From the NCBI GenBank assembly GCA_903901425.1, contig CAIURC010000207.1:1-64000 (forward strand): a stretch of DNA of 64,000 nucleotides, read 5' to 3'. A program made the position numbers and the translations under genes. Of this stretch, positions 43,447 through 52,914 are shown in pieces; within the stretch, counting starts at the first letter, position 1, and every line of letters starts with the position of its first letter. The notes beneath the pieces are model-generated. The model saw nothing but the letters and a program-made list of their open reading frames with translations, searched no databases and was not told where the DNA came from. Source of the DNA: an uncultured Spartobacteria bacterium. GTDB taxonomy: Bacteria; Verrucomicrobiota; Verrucomicrobiia; Chthoniobacterales; Chthoniobacteraceae.

Positions 43447-44721
43447 ATGCTCGACATCCGCCTCCTCCGCGAACAACCAGACACGGTCAGAACCCGCCTC
43501 CAGTCCAGGGGCGGCGACTCCCATGCCCGGGTCGATGCCGTCCTCGAGTGCGACAAACAACGCCGCGCCACAGAAACCCAGCTCCAACAACTCCAGGCCG
43601 ACCGGAAACGTCTGAGCAAAGAAATCGGGTTCCAGAAAAGTCAGGGTAAAGACACCGCGGAAGCCGAGGCTGCTGTCCGCGGAATCGGCGACACTGTCTC
43701 GCGCCTCCACGAAGCCGCAGCTGAGCTTGACCAGAAACAGCGCGAACTGCTCCTTGAACTCCCCAACCTGCCCCACCCGGAGGCCCCCGTCGGATCCGAT
43801 GCCTCCCAAAACCCGGTCGTCCGTACCTGGGGCACGCCGCCGGAATTCAGTTTCACCCCAAAAAGCCATGTCGACATCGCCGCACACCTCCGGCTTCTCG
43901 ACTTTGAGCGCGCCTCGAAAATCAGTGGGAGCGCGTTTGTGGCGTTCACAGGGGCGGGCGCGCGGCTCGAACGGGCGCTCATCAATTTCCTGCTCGACCT
44001 TCAAACCCTGGAGCACGGTTACACCGAAGTCGCACCGCCACTCCTCCTCAGGCCCGAAGCGCTGGTGGGCACCTCGCAACTTCCCAAGTTCGAGGAACAA
44101 CTCTACCGCTGCGACCGGGACAACCTCTACCTCGCACCCACCGCCGAGGTCCCGGTCACCAACCTCCACGCCGACGAAATCCTCCCCCACGCCAGCCTGC
44201 CTCTGAAGTACGCCGCCTACACCCCCTGCTTCCGACGCGAAGCGGGCTCGGCAGGGCTCGGTACCCGCGGCCTCATCCGGATGCACCAGTTCGACAAGGT
44301 CGAAATCGTCAAAATCGTCCACCCCGACCACGCCTTCCAAGAACTCGAATCCCTCACTGCCGATGCCGAGCGCGTCCTGCAAATCCTCGGACTCCACTAC
44401 CGCACCATCGAACTCTGCACCGGCGACCTCGGATTCGGTTCCACAAAAACCTACGACATCGAGGTCTGGGCGCCAGGCCAGAACGCCTACCTGGAAGTCT
44501 CAAGCTGCTCCAACTTCGGCGATTTCCAAGCCCGCCGCATGAACCTCCGGTTCAAGGGCGACGACGGCAAAAACCACTTCTGCCACACCCTCAACGGTTC
44601 CGGCACCGCCCTCCCCCGCCTCTTTGTCGCCCTCCTGGAAACCTACCAGCAACCCGACGGCTCCGTGCTGCTCCCAGCCCCTCTTCACCGCTACTTCGGC
44701 GCGGACAAGATCGCCCCCTAA
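43447..44721 (+). CDS. serS: Seryl-tRNA synthetase
   Basis: A 424-residue class II enzyme charging tRNA-Ser and tRNA-Sec. The N-terminal helical arm (about 25-100) begins MLDIRLLREQPDTVRTRLQS. Motif 2 is FRREAGSAGLGTRGLIRMHQ, with FDKVEIVK following; motif 3 is NGSGTALPRLFVALLETYQQ. EVSSCSNFGDFQARRM is a seryl-specific signature. Length is normal. The ATG at 43447 precedes the conserved start; a 12-residue upstream extension is unrelated. tilS starts 17 bases downstream. Confidence 0.97.
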   Translation: MLDIRLLREQPDTVRTRLQSRGGDSHARVDAVLECDKQRRATETQLQQLQADRKRLSKEIGFQKSQGKDTAEAEAAVRGIGDTVSRLHEAAAELDQKQRELLLELPNLPHPEAPVGSDASQNPVVRTWGTPPEFSFTPKSHVDIAAHLRLLDFERASKISGSAFVAFTGAGARLERALINFLLDLQTLEHGYTEVAPPLLLRPEALVGTSQLPKFEEQLYRCDRDNLYLAPTAEVPVTNLHADEILPHASLPLKYAAYTPCFRREAGSAGLGTRGLIRMHQFDKVEIVKIVHPDHAFQELESLTADAERVLQILGLHYRTIELCTGDLGFGSTKTYDIEVWAPGQNAYLEVSSCSNFGDFQARRMNLRFKGDDGKNHFCHTLNGSGTALPRLFVALLETYQQPDGSVLLPAPLHRYFGADKIAP

Positions 44722-44737
44722 ATCCGCCCCGCGCGCG

Positions 44738-45760
44738 ATGCCCAAAGCCGTCAGGTTTCGCGACACCCTCTTGGAACGCTTTGAGCCGGATCTGCTCGCC
44801 CTGCCTCGGTCCACCCCGGCCGTGGTAGCCCTCTCCGGCGGCTTGGATTCCTGCTGCCTGGTCACACTCCTCCTGCACGCGGGTTTTTCACAGCTCACCG
44901 CCTGTCATCTGGACCACGCCCTCAGGCCCTGCAGCGCCTCAGACGCAGAATTCGTCCGCGCATTCTGCTCAAAGCTCGCCGTGCCGCTCTTCTCCAAACG
45001 CGTCGCCGTCGCCGACCTCGCGCGTTCCCGACATGTCTCCTTGGAAACCGCCGGCCGCACCGCCAGACAGGCCCTCTACGCCGAGTCCGCCGCGCGCACC
45101 GGTGCGGCCCACGTCTTTCTCGCCCACCATGCCGATGACCAGGCCGAGACCCTGCTCGCCCGACTCCTGCGCGGCTCCGGCACCCGCGGCCTGGCCGGAA
45201 TGCGCGCCATTCAACCCCTGCGCGCCCCAAAAACGCAAAACCCCACCCAGCATCCCCCCGCTCCGCTCCTTCTCTGCAGACCCATGCTCCAAATCTGGCG
45301 CCGCGAACTCGAGTCCTTCGCGGAACAGGAGCACCTCGCGTTTTGCCAGGACCCCTCCAACACAGACCCCACTCCCACCCGGAACCGGATCCGGCTCCAG
45401 TTGATCCCCGAACTCGAACGCCTGTTTGGACCATCCGTGCGGAGGAATTTGCTGACCACCACCCAAATCCTCCGAGCCGAAGACGACTGGCTCGAAGCCG
45501 CCACCCCGGAAACAGGGCCTGAACTTTCCGTGCGGATGCTGCGCCCACTTCCCCTGGCGCTCCAGCGCCGGACACTCCACCGCTGGCTTACCGGAAACGT
45601 CCCGGGCGAGATCGGGTTTGAAACCGTGGAATCCGTCCGGTCCCTACTCCATTCTCCGCGCGCCAAGGCAAACCTGCCCGGCGGGCACCACGCCCGCCGA
45701 ACCGCCGGAAAACTCTGGATCCAGAAACCAGCAGACGCTCCTCCCCTGGGCCCCGTCTAA
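44738..45760 (+). CDS. tilS: tRNA(Ile)-lysidine synthase
   Basis: A 340-residue PP-loop ATPase that converts C34 of tRNA-Ile(CAU) to lysidine. VVALSGGLDSCCLVTLLL is the PP-loop. HLDHALRP, FLAHHADDQAETLLARLLRG and DPSNTDPTPTRNRIRLQLIP are TilS landmarks. It is shorter than the E. coli enzyme (about 430), consistent with a reduced C-terminal region (ANLPGGHHARRTAGKLWI remains). The ATG at 44738 lies 17 bases after serS; in-frame codons before it lie inside serS. Confidence 0.93.
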   Translation: MPKAVRFRDTLLERFEPDLLALPRSTPAVVALSGGLDSCCLVTLLLHAGFSQLTACHLDHALRPCSASDAEFVRAFCSKLAVPLFSKRVAVADLARSRHVSLETAGRTARQALYAESAARTGAAHVFLAHHADDQAETLLARLLRGSGTRGLAGMRAIQPLRAPKTQNPTQHPPAPLLLCRPMLQIWRRELESFAEQEHLAFCQDPSNTDPTPTRNRIRLQLIPELERLFGPSVRRNLLTTTQILRAEDDWLEAATPETGPELSVRMLRPLPLALQRRTLHRWLTGNVPGEIGFETVESVRSLLHSPRAKANLPGGHHARRTAGKLWIQKPADAPPLGPV

Positions 45761-45805
45761 ACCTCCCGCTTGCACCTGCGGCGCTGCCGGGCCAACCTGA
45801 CTTTC

Positions 45806-47455
45806 ATGGTTGCGGCATTCCAGATCACCTCGCTCCAAATCATCGCCGCGGCGCTGGTTCCGCTGAGCTTTTTCACGCTGCTTCCGCTGGGCCGCTGGCT
45901 TCGGCGCGGCCAGCGGGTGCAAATCGGGTTTGCCTACCAGCTCTTTGCTCTGGCGTTCTCGCTCTACCTCCCGGTGGCGCTCTTCGGGCCGAAACTCCTT
46001 CCCAAAAGCTCGCCTGCGGCTCCATCCGCACCCGTTGCGTCCTCTGAAATCCGGGCATTGGAGGAACAGATCCTTGCACTCCAGAAATCGGTTAAGTCGC
46101 TTTCGGCGAATCCGGTCCAAGCGGCTCCGGATCGGAGCCTCTCGCTCGAGGAACTTTCGCGCCATCTTCTTTCTGCCACCGCGCTTCTGGGGACGCTGGT
46201 CCTGCTGGCGCTGTTCAGGCGATTCTTCTGGGAGCCTTGGTTCCAGCGGAGGCACCAGACCGCCCCCCCCAAGTTTTTGAGCCAGCTTTTCGGGATCACC
46301 GTCTTTATTGGCGCCCTGTTGGTTATCCTCTCCTCGGTCTATGGGCGAGACCTGACCGGCGTGCTGTTTGGTTCCACGGTGGTGGTGGGCATCATCGGCT
46401 TTGCGATGCAGGACCTCTTGGGAAACATCATTGCCGGCATTGCCCTTGAATTGGGCAAACCGTTTAAAACTGGCGACTGGCTTCAGGTGGACAAAATCAA
46501 CGCCGAAGTCATTGAGGTGAACTGGCGCTCCACCCGCCTGCGCACGACGGACGACGTGTACCTCGACATTCCCAACAAAACCATTGTGGGAGCGACCATC
46601 ACGAACTTCACCCATCCCAACCGGCAGCACGCCATCCGGATCCGCGTCGGGTTCGAGTACCAGACGGCGCCGAACACCGTCCGCCAGGCGCTCGTCCGCG
46701 CCACAGCAGCTGCCCGCGGTGTCCTGAGCACCCCGCCGCCGAAAGTCTTTCTCGTCGACTTTTCCGATTCCGCCATCCTTTACGAAATCAAGGCCTGGAT
46801 TGAAGACCAAGCCGCGTTCAACGACATCTGCGATGCGATTCGGACAAACATCTGGTACGAGTCCCAGAGACGCGGCCTCCGGATCCCGTTCCCGATCCGA
46901 ACGCTTCAGATCGAACGTCCGCACCGCAGTCCCCGCGAAAACCGGGAAGTGCTCCGGGCCACGCTCTCCAAACACCCCCTGCTCCAACTTCTGAACCCCG
47001 AGCAAGCGGAGTCCCTCCTCGCCACCGCCTCCTCTGTTCATTTTGGCACCGGCGAGACCATCATCGAACAGGGGTCCGAAGGAGACTCGATGTTCATCAT
47101 TCTCCATGGAGAGTGCTCGGTATCCATCCGCTCGAATGGCCTCTCCAGAACCGTCGCCACGCTGCGGGACGGCGATTACTTTGGGGAAATGTCCCTGCTG
47201 ACTGGCGAGCCCCGGACCGCAACCATTACTGCGGCAGCCGACTGTTCCATGTGGCGAATCGCCAAATCCGACTTCGCTCCCATTCTCCACGAGAACAAGG
47301 AACTGGCCGCGCGCCTCAGCGATTGTCTGGCCGCGCGCCGACTTGAAACCGAGGGGATCTTCGCCAGCTCGGCCCCCACCCTTGAGGTGAGCGCAAAACG
47401 TTCCCAGTACGCCCAAGGCATCCTGTTCAAACTCTACTCGTTCTTCGAACTGTAG
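45806..47455 (+). CDS. MscS-family channel with C-terminal cyclic-nucleotide-binding domain
   Basis: A 549-residue inner-membrane channel. It has about five membrane segments before the pore: two near the N-terminus, a charged helical stretch (about 80-100), then LLGTLVLLALFRRFFWEPWF and ITVFIGALLVILSSVYG. The MscS pore and beta domain read VVVGIIGFAMQDLLGNIIAG and WRSTRLRTTDDVYLDIPNKT. Residues about 420-530 form a cyclic-nucleotide-binding fold: GTGETIIEQGSEGDSMFIIL and GDYFGEMSLLTGEPRTATI, including the Glu and Arg of the phosphate-binding cassette. This matches bacterial cyclic-nucleotide-gated MscS relatives. A TTG at 45770 would add 12 residues; the ATG is preferred. Confidence 0.93.
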   Translation: MVAAFQITSLQIIAAALVPLSFFTLLPLGRWLRRGQRVQIGFAYQLFALAFSLYLPVALFGPKLLPKSSPAAPSAPVASSEIRALEEQILALQKSVKSLSANPVQAAPDRSLSLEELSRHLLSATALLGTLVLLALFRRFFWEPWFQRRHQTAPPKFLSQLFGITVFIGALLVILSSVYGRDLTGVLFGSTVVVGIIGFAMQDLLGNIIAGIALELGKPFKTGDWLQVDKINAEVIEVNWRSTRLRTTDDVYLDIPNKTIVGATITNFTHPNRQHAIRIRVGFEYQTAPNTVRQALVRATAAARGVLSTPPPKVFLVDFSDSAILYEIKAWIEDQAAFNDICDAIRTNIWYESQRRGLRIPFPIRTLQIERPHRSPRENREVLRATLSKHPLLQLLNPEQAESLLATASSVHFGTGETIIEQGSEGDSMFIILHGECSVSIRSNGLSRTVATLRDGDYFGEMSLLTGEPRTATITAAADCSMWRIAKSDFAPILHENKELAARLSDCLAARRLETEGIFASSAPTLEVSAKRSQYAQGILFKLYSFFEL

Positions 47456-47465
47456 GCTCCGGCCG

Positions 47466-48575
47466 TCACACGAACTCCGCCGCGAGCGCATCCGCCACCA
47501 TCCGGCCCCTCCGCGTCAGCCAGATCCGCTCCGGATCACCCTCGAAAAAACCGTCCGCCTCGAACCGGTCAGCCAGGTCGCGCCACGGCTCCAGGTCTCC
47601 CCGCACCACACCGCGTCGGGTCCTCAAACCAAACATCACCCGCTCCCGGTGCAGCGTTTCACCACTCAACTCCTCCACCGTCCCCTCGCCAAAGCCTCCA
47701 GACTCCACGCGATCACAGTACCCGACTGTGTCCGGTACATTCTCCCACCGCCGACCGCCCACCCTTGAAAACGCGCTCGGCCCAAGGCCCAGGTACTCCG
47801 CCCCCTGCCAGTACCCCAAATTATGCAGGCTCTCGAATCCGGGCCGCGCATAGTTGGAAATCTCGTACTGCGCGTACCCGCCCGCCCCAAGACGGTCCAT
47901 GGTCACCTCAAACATCTCGGCATCGCGTTCTTCTTCCTGCCGGAACTCCCCGGACCGGAACCGATCAAAAAACGCCGTGTCCTCCTCGTAGGTCAAACAA
48001 TAGGCGGAGATGTGCTCAGGCCCAAGTTCCAGAGTCGTTGCAATGCTCTGCTCCCACTGGACACGCGTCTGGCCGGGCACGGAAAAAATCAGGTCCAGAT
48101 TGAGGTTTTGAAACCCTGCCTCGCGGAGAATTTCAAAACTGCGCCGGGCCTGTGCGCCGCTGTGGACCCGGCCCAGCACCTTCAAGAGTTCCTCGTCCCA
48201 GGACTGAACTCCCATGCTGATCCGGTTCACTCCCAGATCCTTTAAAACAGAGGCTTTCTCCAGCGAAACCGTGGCCGGATTCATCTCCAGCGTCCACTCC
48301 TCCAAACGCCCCAGATCCAGCCGTTCCCGGAGTCCGCCCAGCAGATACTCCAACTGGGAAGTGCTGAGTGCACTGGGCGTTCCTCCGCCGAAAAAGATGG
48401 TCTGAGGAGCAATCTTGGCGTCCACCGTCCGCGCGTCGAGTTCCCGGAGCACCGAGTCCAGAAACCGGCGGGTCTTGTTCCGGTCACTGGCCTCCTTGTA
48501 GAAGCTGCAATACGGGCACACCTTCGGACAGAAGGGAATGTGCACGTAGAGATGCCGGATCTCAGGCTGGATCAC
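47466..48575 (-). CDS. hemW: HemW-type radical SAM protein
   Basis: A 369-residue radical SAM protein. HIPFCPKVCPYCSFYK holds the CxxxCxxC cluster ligands, with a following Phe as in HemN/HemW. FFGGGTPSAL, EMNPATVSLEKA, VNRISMGVQSWDE and LNLDLIFSVPGQT are family blocks. YAQYEISNYARPGFESLHN with HNLGYWQGAEYLGLGPSA carries the HemW His-Asn-x-x-Tyr-Trp signature. HemW is regarded as a haem chaperone rather than coproporphyrinogen oxidase. The start is GTG at 48575, overlapping the PQQ-propeller stop (GTGA); it is second in that operon. Confidence 0.92.
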   Translation of the reverse strand: MIQPEIRHLYVHIPFCPKVCPYCSFYKEASDRNKTRRFLDSVLRELDARTVDAKIAPQTIFFGGGTPSALSTSQLEYLLGGLRERLDLGRLEEWTLEMNPATVSLEKASVLKDLGVNRISMGVQSWDEELLKVLGRVHSGAQARRSFEILREAGFQNLNLDLIFSVPGQTRVQWEQSIATTLELGPEHISAYCLTYEEDTAFFDRFRSGEFRQEEERDAEMFEVTMDRLGAGGYAQYEISNYARPGFESLHNLGYWQGAEYLGLGPSAFSRVGGRRWENVPDTVGYCDRVESGGFGEGTVEELSGETLHRERVMFGLRTRRGVVRGDLEPWRDLADRFEADGFFEGDPERIWLTRRGRMVADALAAEFV

Positions 48576-49846
48576 GGTGCCCCGATTTCAAGGCACACGG
48601 CCTGCCGGGTGCTGCGGGCATACACGCGGCCGTTGGACAGCACCGGCGTCGTCCAGCACTTGCCCTCCAGAACATTCGCACGAGCCAGTTCCCGGTACCC
48701 GCTTGGCGACGGAGCAACCACCACCAAATCTCCCGCATCCGAGAGGACCAGGAGTTTGTCTCCTGCCAGAATCACGTGCCCCGGACCGAACCCGGCCTGC
48801 TCCCACTTCACCTCGCCGGTTCCCAACTGCACACACTTGAACGGGCCCTGACCGTACTCCTTGAACTGGAACAACCCGTACAAATGACCGTCCTTCACCA
48901 CAGGCGTGCTCCAATGGTTGGCCAGCGGCTTGTTGCCCCGAAGCCGATAAATCTCCGTGGCCACAAACTTGTCTCCCTCCTTGCTGATCTTCACGGCCCC
49001 AGCTCCAACACCGTACCCGGCAGAGCAGTACACCACATCCCCCTCCACCACCGGGGAAGCCGCCGTCGAAACCTTGTACTCAAACCCATACCGCCACAGC
49101 TCGCGACCCGTTGCCGGTTCCACCGCCAGCAGACCGGATTGCAGGAAGAATATCACCTGCCGCTGCCCCGCCACCGTTGCCGCCACCGGCGTTGCGTGGG
49201 TCATCTTCTCGTCAAACGCCTTCCATACGGGCGCGCCCGTCTTCGCATCCAAGGCGAGGAGCGACTCTCCGGGTCCGCCGCCCGCCACGAACAACATCCC
49301 CCCCTCCAGAAGCGGCGAGGCCGCATTCTGCCACTGGATGTTCCGGCCGGAATGCTCCTTGAGCAGATCCCGGCTCCACACCAACTTGCCCGTGGCCGCC
49401 TCGTAACAGTTCAGAACGAGTTGGGAGGAAAACGCGTACACCAAATCGCCATTCAGCGTGGGCGTGGACCGCGGACCGTCTCCGCCCTTGTTGGAATCCG
49501 TGCCCGCATCCCCGCCTGAATCGTACTTCGGGAAATTCAGGGCTGAAAACCACAACTCGCGGCCGGTGGCGGCATCGAGGGCCACCAAGCTCTCCTGACG
49601 TGCCCCGTCGGATTCCTTGAGCGCAAGCGTGAAGGCGCGTCCACCGCCCACCGCAAACGAGCTAAAACCGCCTTCGCTTTCCACCTTCCAGACCTGCTTT
49701 GGGCCTGCTCCAGACCAAACTTTTGCGATCCCCTCCTGAGTGGTCCCATCCCCCTGCGGCCCGCGGTACTGCGGCCAATCCGCCCCCCACGCCATGCCGG
49801 ATGCCATCCCCAAAATCAGCGTGGACAAAATTTGAACGGTTTTCAT
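48572..49846 (-). CDS. Secreted PQQ-like beta-propeller protein (BamB-like)
   Basis: A 424-residue exported protein with a signal peptide (VQILSTLILGMASGMAWGA) followed by DWPQYRGPQGDGTTQEG, the common start of planctomycetal/verrucomicrobial propellers. Blade signatures recur: LVALDAATGRELWF, LNCYEAATGKLVWSRDL, LALDAKTGAPVWKAFD and LAVEPATGRELWRYG. A good Shine-Dalgarno AGGAG lies eight bases before the ATG at 49846; a TTG two codons earlier is less likely. It might act as a scaffold or enzyme in the periplasm; true BamB function is not implied. It overlaps hemW. Confidence 0.88.
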   Translation of the reverse strand: MKTVQILSTLILGMASGMAWGADWPQYRGPQGDGTTQEGIAKVWSGAGPKQVWKVESEGGFSSFAVGGGRAFTLALKESDGARQESLVALDAATGRELWFSALNFPKYDSGGDAGTDSNKGGDGPRSTPTLNGDLVYAFSSQLVLNCYEAATGKLVWSRDLLKEHSGRNIQWQNAASPLLEGGMLFVAGGGPGESLLALDAKTGAPVWKAFDEKMTHATPVAATVAGQRQVIFFLQSGLLAVEPATGRELWRYGFEYKVSTAASPVVEGDVVYCSAGYGVGAGAVKISKEGDKFVATEIYRLRGNKPLANHWSTPVVKDGHLYGLFQFKEYGQGPFKCVQLGTGEVKWEQAGFGPGHVILAGDKLLVLSDAGDLVVVAPSPSGYRELARANVLEGKCWTTPVLSNGRVYARSTRQAVCLEIGAP

Positions 49847-49857
49847 GGTCAAATCTC

Positions 49858-50493
49858 CTAGGGTTTGAGGGTCGAAAGCACAAGATCGTCAAAACGGATT
49901 TCCGTCCCGCTATAGGGCGCCCCCCAGATCCCCGCCCGGCCGGATGGCAATGCCTCTTTGGCCTCCAAACGCACGGTTGCGGCCACGCCGCCCCCTTCCC
50001 CCTTCACTCTGCCCTCCACCATAAAACCGCCTCCAGCCCCCTCCGCCACCGACAACTCCAGAACCACCCACTTGCCTGACTCCCAGTCGTAGGGGACCTG
50101 CGCCCGCGACTCGTCCCCCTTGAAAATCTCGAGCATTTTCTTGGCCGGACTGACCTGCAACCGGTAGCCGCCCACCCCGTTCAAACTAATCCCGAAGGTC
50201 GGGTACTTCCGGCCCTGCTTGGTCCCAAAAAAACGCGCGGAAGCCTGAACCCCGGCTTGCTGGCTTCCCCCGAACAAAAAAGCGAAAGTGTCCAGCGGCG
50301 CCCCGGGTAACTCGAGAAACTTGTTCCCGCCCTCCGAACGCACGGCAAATCCGCCCGCCATCACCATGAACTCCTTGGGAAGTTTTGCCTCCTCCGCCGA
50401 CTCAAAATCGTTCCGGTACAATTCCCCGGCGAAACTTGTTCCGGCAGAACACACCAAAAAACCAAGAAGCGCCTTTTTCAGTCTGAATCGCAT
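49858..50493 (-). CDS. Secreted beta-sandwich protein of unknown function
   Basis: A 211-residue protein with a signal peptide (LLGFLVCSAGTSFAG). The mature part begins ELYRNDFESAEEAKLPKEFM and ends GAPYSGTEIRFDDLVLSTLK, the pattern of LamG/jelly-roll or DUF1080-like domains, in which the first and last strands pack together. No catalytic residues are identifiable. It lies 11 bases upstream of the PQQ-propeller gene in the same direction, so both are likely to be exported together. Confidence 0.7.
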   Translation of the reverse strand: MRFRLKKALLGFLVCSAGTSFAGELYRNDFESAEEAKLPKEFMVMAGGFAVRSEGGNKFLELPGAPLDTFAFLFGGSQQAGVQASARFFGTKQGRKYPTFGISLNGVGGYRLQVSPAKKMLEIFKGDESRAQVPYDWESGKWVVLELSVAEGAGGGFMVEGRVKGEGGGVAATVRLEAKEALPSGRAGIWGAPYSGTEIRFDDLVLSTLKP

Positions 50494-50533
50494 ATCTGGA
50501 AGGGTAGGTTACCACGGGTTAATCCACACTGGG

Positions 50534-51256
50534 TCAGCTTCTTAGGGGCGCATCGCCCTCCGAAAGCTCTCTGGAAGGCCGCACCCGGATCTTCAACTGC
50601 CTGGAAAGCATCCAGCGCACCGCAAACATGTCGAGGGTGGCCTTCAACGCCCGGTTGCCAAACCCGTACTTGCTCACCCCGGCGACACGCGGCCGATGGT
50701 TCACCGGAATCTCCACCACCCGGTACCCCATCCCCTTCACGAGCGCGGGAATGAAGCGGTGCATCCCGTAAAACGGCACCAGCGCCTCGCGGCATTCCCG
50801 CCGCATCGCCTTCAACGTGCACCCCGTGTCCCGCACCCCGTCACGTGTGAAACGGCTCCGGACAAAATTTGCGACCCGGCTGGTGATCCGCTTGGAAAGG
50901 GTATCCTTGCGGTTCGCCCGGTAGCCGCACACCAGATCGGCGCCGCGCTCCAGTTCAGCCAGGAGCTTTGGAATATCGCCGGGATCATTCTGGAGGTCGC
51001 CGTCCAGCAGAACCACCACGTCGCCTTCCGCGGCGTGGATTCCGGCATACATCGCGGCGCTCTGGCCTGTATTGCGCTCAAACTCCAACACCCGGACCCC
51101 GGGTCCGCGCTGGATTCTGGAAAGGGTCTGGTCCGTGGAACAGTCATCCACGAGGATCAGTTCGTACTCCCGCCCGGCCATGGCCGCCGAAACCTCCTGT
51201 TGGAGTGTTTTCACGTTGCCCTCCTCATTGAAGAGGGGAATGACAATCGAAATCAT
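50534..51256 (-). CDS. Family 2 glycosyltransferase, polyprenyl-phosphate sugar type
   Basis: A 240-residue GT2 enzyme of the DPM1/ArnC type. It begins MISIVIPLFNEEGNVKTLQQ; ELILVDDCSTDQTL and VVLLDGDLQNDPGDIPKLL carry the nucleotide-sugar and metal-binding Asp residues. YGMHRFIPALVKGMGYRVVE with NHRPRVAGVSKYG is typical of enzymes that transfer sugar to undecaprenyl or dolichyl phosphate. The C-terminal membrane helices of ArnC are missing. The ATG at 51256 starts the family core. It lies downstream of a GT39 gene on the same strand, which would use the lipid-linked product. Confidence 0.9.
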   Translation of the reverse strand: MISIVIPLFNEEGNVKTLQQEVSAAMAGREYELILVDDCSTDQTLSRIQRGPGVRVLEFERNTGQSAAMYAGIHAAEGDVVVLLDGDLQNDPGDIPKLLAELERGADLVCGYRANRKDTLSKRITSRVANFVRSRFTRDGVRDTGCTLKAMRRECREALVPFYGMHRFIPALVKGMGYRVVEIPVNHRPRVAGVSKYGFGNRALKATLDMFAVRWMLSRQLKIRVRPSRELSEGDAPLRS

Positions 51257-51330
51257 GACTCGATAGGTTGGGACGGGTTCAAAATGGGCCTCTATCACCC
51301 CTCTTCTTTCCCCGAGTCCTTCGCAAGCTT

Positions 51331-52914
51331 TTAGAGTTCCGCACTCCGATAGTTCCGGCACAGGTACACCCGCCACTGCCGCAACGGAAGGTCCCGCCGC
51401 GTCTGCTCTGCCACAGCCACCAGTTCCACTTTCTCAAACGCGTTCCGGACCGTGGAGGGCAACCGCTTGACCTCCCGATCCACAATAAAGAGCGCTGACC
51501 GCCCATGGAACGGGTTGTATCCCTGTTCCTCCGAAAACAACGGGTCCCGGCTTTCCACGTCCTTGGTCGGCTCCAAAAACTCGTCGTACCGCGGCCAGAA
51601 CGAAAACTGGTTTTCCACATGCTGCGACTCGGGAATGTAGACCGGAGGATGCCATGCTCCCTCCAGCCGTTTTTCCTTCAGGTAAAAGCCCAAGGTCGCC
51701 GCAATTCCCCGCTCGTTTCCAATCAGAAACACTGGCTCCCCCAGTTCCCGCTCCGTCCGGGCACGGATCTCCTCCACCTTCTGGGCCGCGGCTTTCCACC
51801 CCCGCAAACGCGCACTGGGATCCTTCCGGTACGAGTACGGGATCCCGACCGAACGGAGCAGGTCCGTGTTGAGGACCAGCAGGCTCATCACGGCCCCCAA
51901 AACCAATCCGACAAAAGCCACCCTCCGCAACCCAGCCGACTCCCGGGCCCGGCCCTCCCAGAGCCCGGCCGCCAGGATCATCCAACCCACCATCGCCGGC
52001 GCGGTCCAGTTCGCCTCCCCAGCCTCGCCCTTGGTGAACGAAAGCCACGAATACATTCCCCACAGCGGCAACCCCGACAGCAACAGGAACCGAGCCCGGT
52101 CCTCCCGCCAGTTCGAACGCAAAGCCCACCAGACCGCAGCAATCACTCCCCCAAAAATCACCGGGGAATAGACCCCGAGATGCTGGCCCCAAAATTTCCC
52201 CAACTCCAAAGGACTGAGCTGGAACGCCTTTTTCAACCCGCCACGCTCGCTCAAATGCGTCCAGGTCACCCAGTCGTGTTGCGCGTTCCAAACCAGTGGC
52301 GGCAACAGGAACGGCAGAAAACACAGGAGCCCCACGTACAACCCGGGTCGCCGGAACTCCGCACGCCCTTCCCGGCTCGAAAGCAGGACCAATAACACCG
52401 TCACCCATTCCATCGCGTTGGTCCATTTGCAAAGCCAGCCCGCTCCAATCAACAGCCCGGTCCCGGCCCACCACCCCATCCCGCCACGGTTCTCCAACGC
52501 ACGCCAGAACGTCAACAGGGCGGCTGCCCAGAAAAAAAGCGAGAGCGGATCAATCGTCATCAACAGGCTGCCCGCATTGAAGATCGGCACCAGGTTCATC
52601 GCCAGCACCGTCCACATCGCCGCTGTCTCCCCGTACATCCGACGCGCCAGCACCCACATCCACCACGAGGTGCCAAAACCCAGGAGCGGACTGAAAAATC
52701 GCACCCCCAGCTCCGTTGGACCGAAAATCTTTTCGCTCAGCCAGATTGTCCATGCCACGCCCGGCCCCTTGCTAAAATAGCAGTAGTCCAGGCGCTCGCT
52801 CCACATGTGGTAGTACGCCTCGTCCGCGCTCAATTCCACGAGCCCCACATACAGCACCCGCAGCACCGTCAGGGCGCCCAGAAACCAAAGGATCCATCGC
52901 TGGGATTTCATCAT
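51331..52914 (-). CDS. ArnT/PMT-type (GT39) membrane glycosyltransferase
   Basis: A 527-residue polytopic enzyme with about 12 hydrophobic segments. LSADEAYYHMWSERLDYCYF holds the catalytic Asp-Glu pair of the first periplasmic loop, and FSKGPGVAWTIWLSEKIFG the region usually reading PP-type. FVGLVLGAVMSLLVLN and similar stretches form later spans. The last 150 residues are soluble and periplasmic. It should transfer a sugar from a polyprenyl phosphate to a surface lipid or protein. It overlaps the PAP2 gene (ATGA) and lies 74 bases upstream of the GT2 gene, consistent with one glycosylation pathway. Confidence 0.88.
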   Translation of the reverse strand: MMKSQRWILWFLGALTVLRVLYVGLVELSADEAYYHMWSERLDYCYFSKGPGVAWTIWLSEKIFGPTELGVRFFSPLLGFGTSWWMWVLARRMYGETAAMWTVLAMNLVPIFNAGSLLMTIDPLSLFFWAAALLTFWRALENRGGMGWWAGTGLLIGAGWLCKWTNAMEWVTVLLVLLSSREGRAEFRRPGLYVGLLCFLPFLLPPLVWNAQHDWVTWTHLSERGGLKKAFQLSPLELGKFWGQHLGVYSPVIFGGVIAAVWWALRSNWREDRARFLLLSGLPLWGMYSWLSFTKGEAGEANWTAPAMVGWMILAAGLWEGRARESAGLRRVAFVGLVLGAVMSLLVLNTDLLRSVGIPYSYRKDPSARLRGWKAAAQKVEEIRARTERELGEPVFLIGNERGIAATLGFYLKEKRLEGAWHPPVYIPESQHVENQFSFWPRYDEFLEPTKDVESRDPLFSEEQGYNPFHGRSALFIVDREVKRLPSTVRNAFEKVELVAVAEQTRRDLPLRQWRVYLCRNYRSAEL

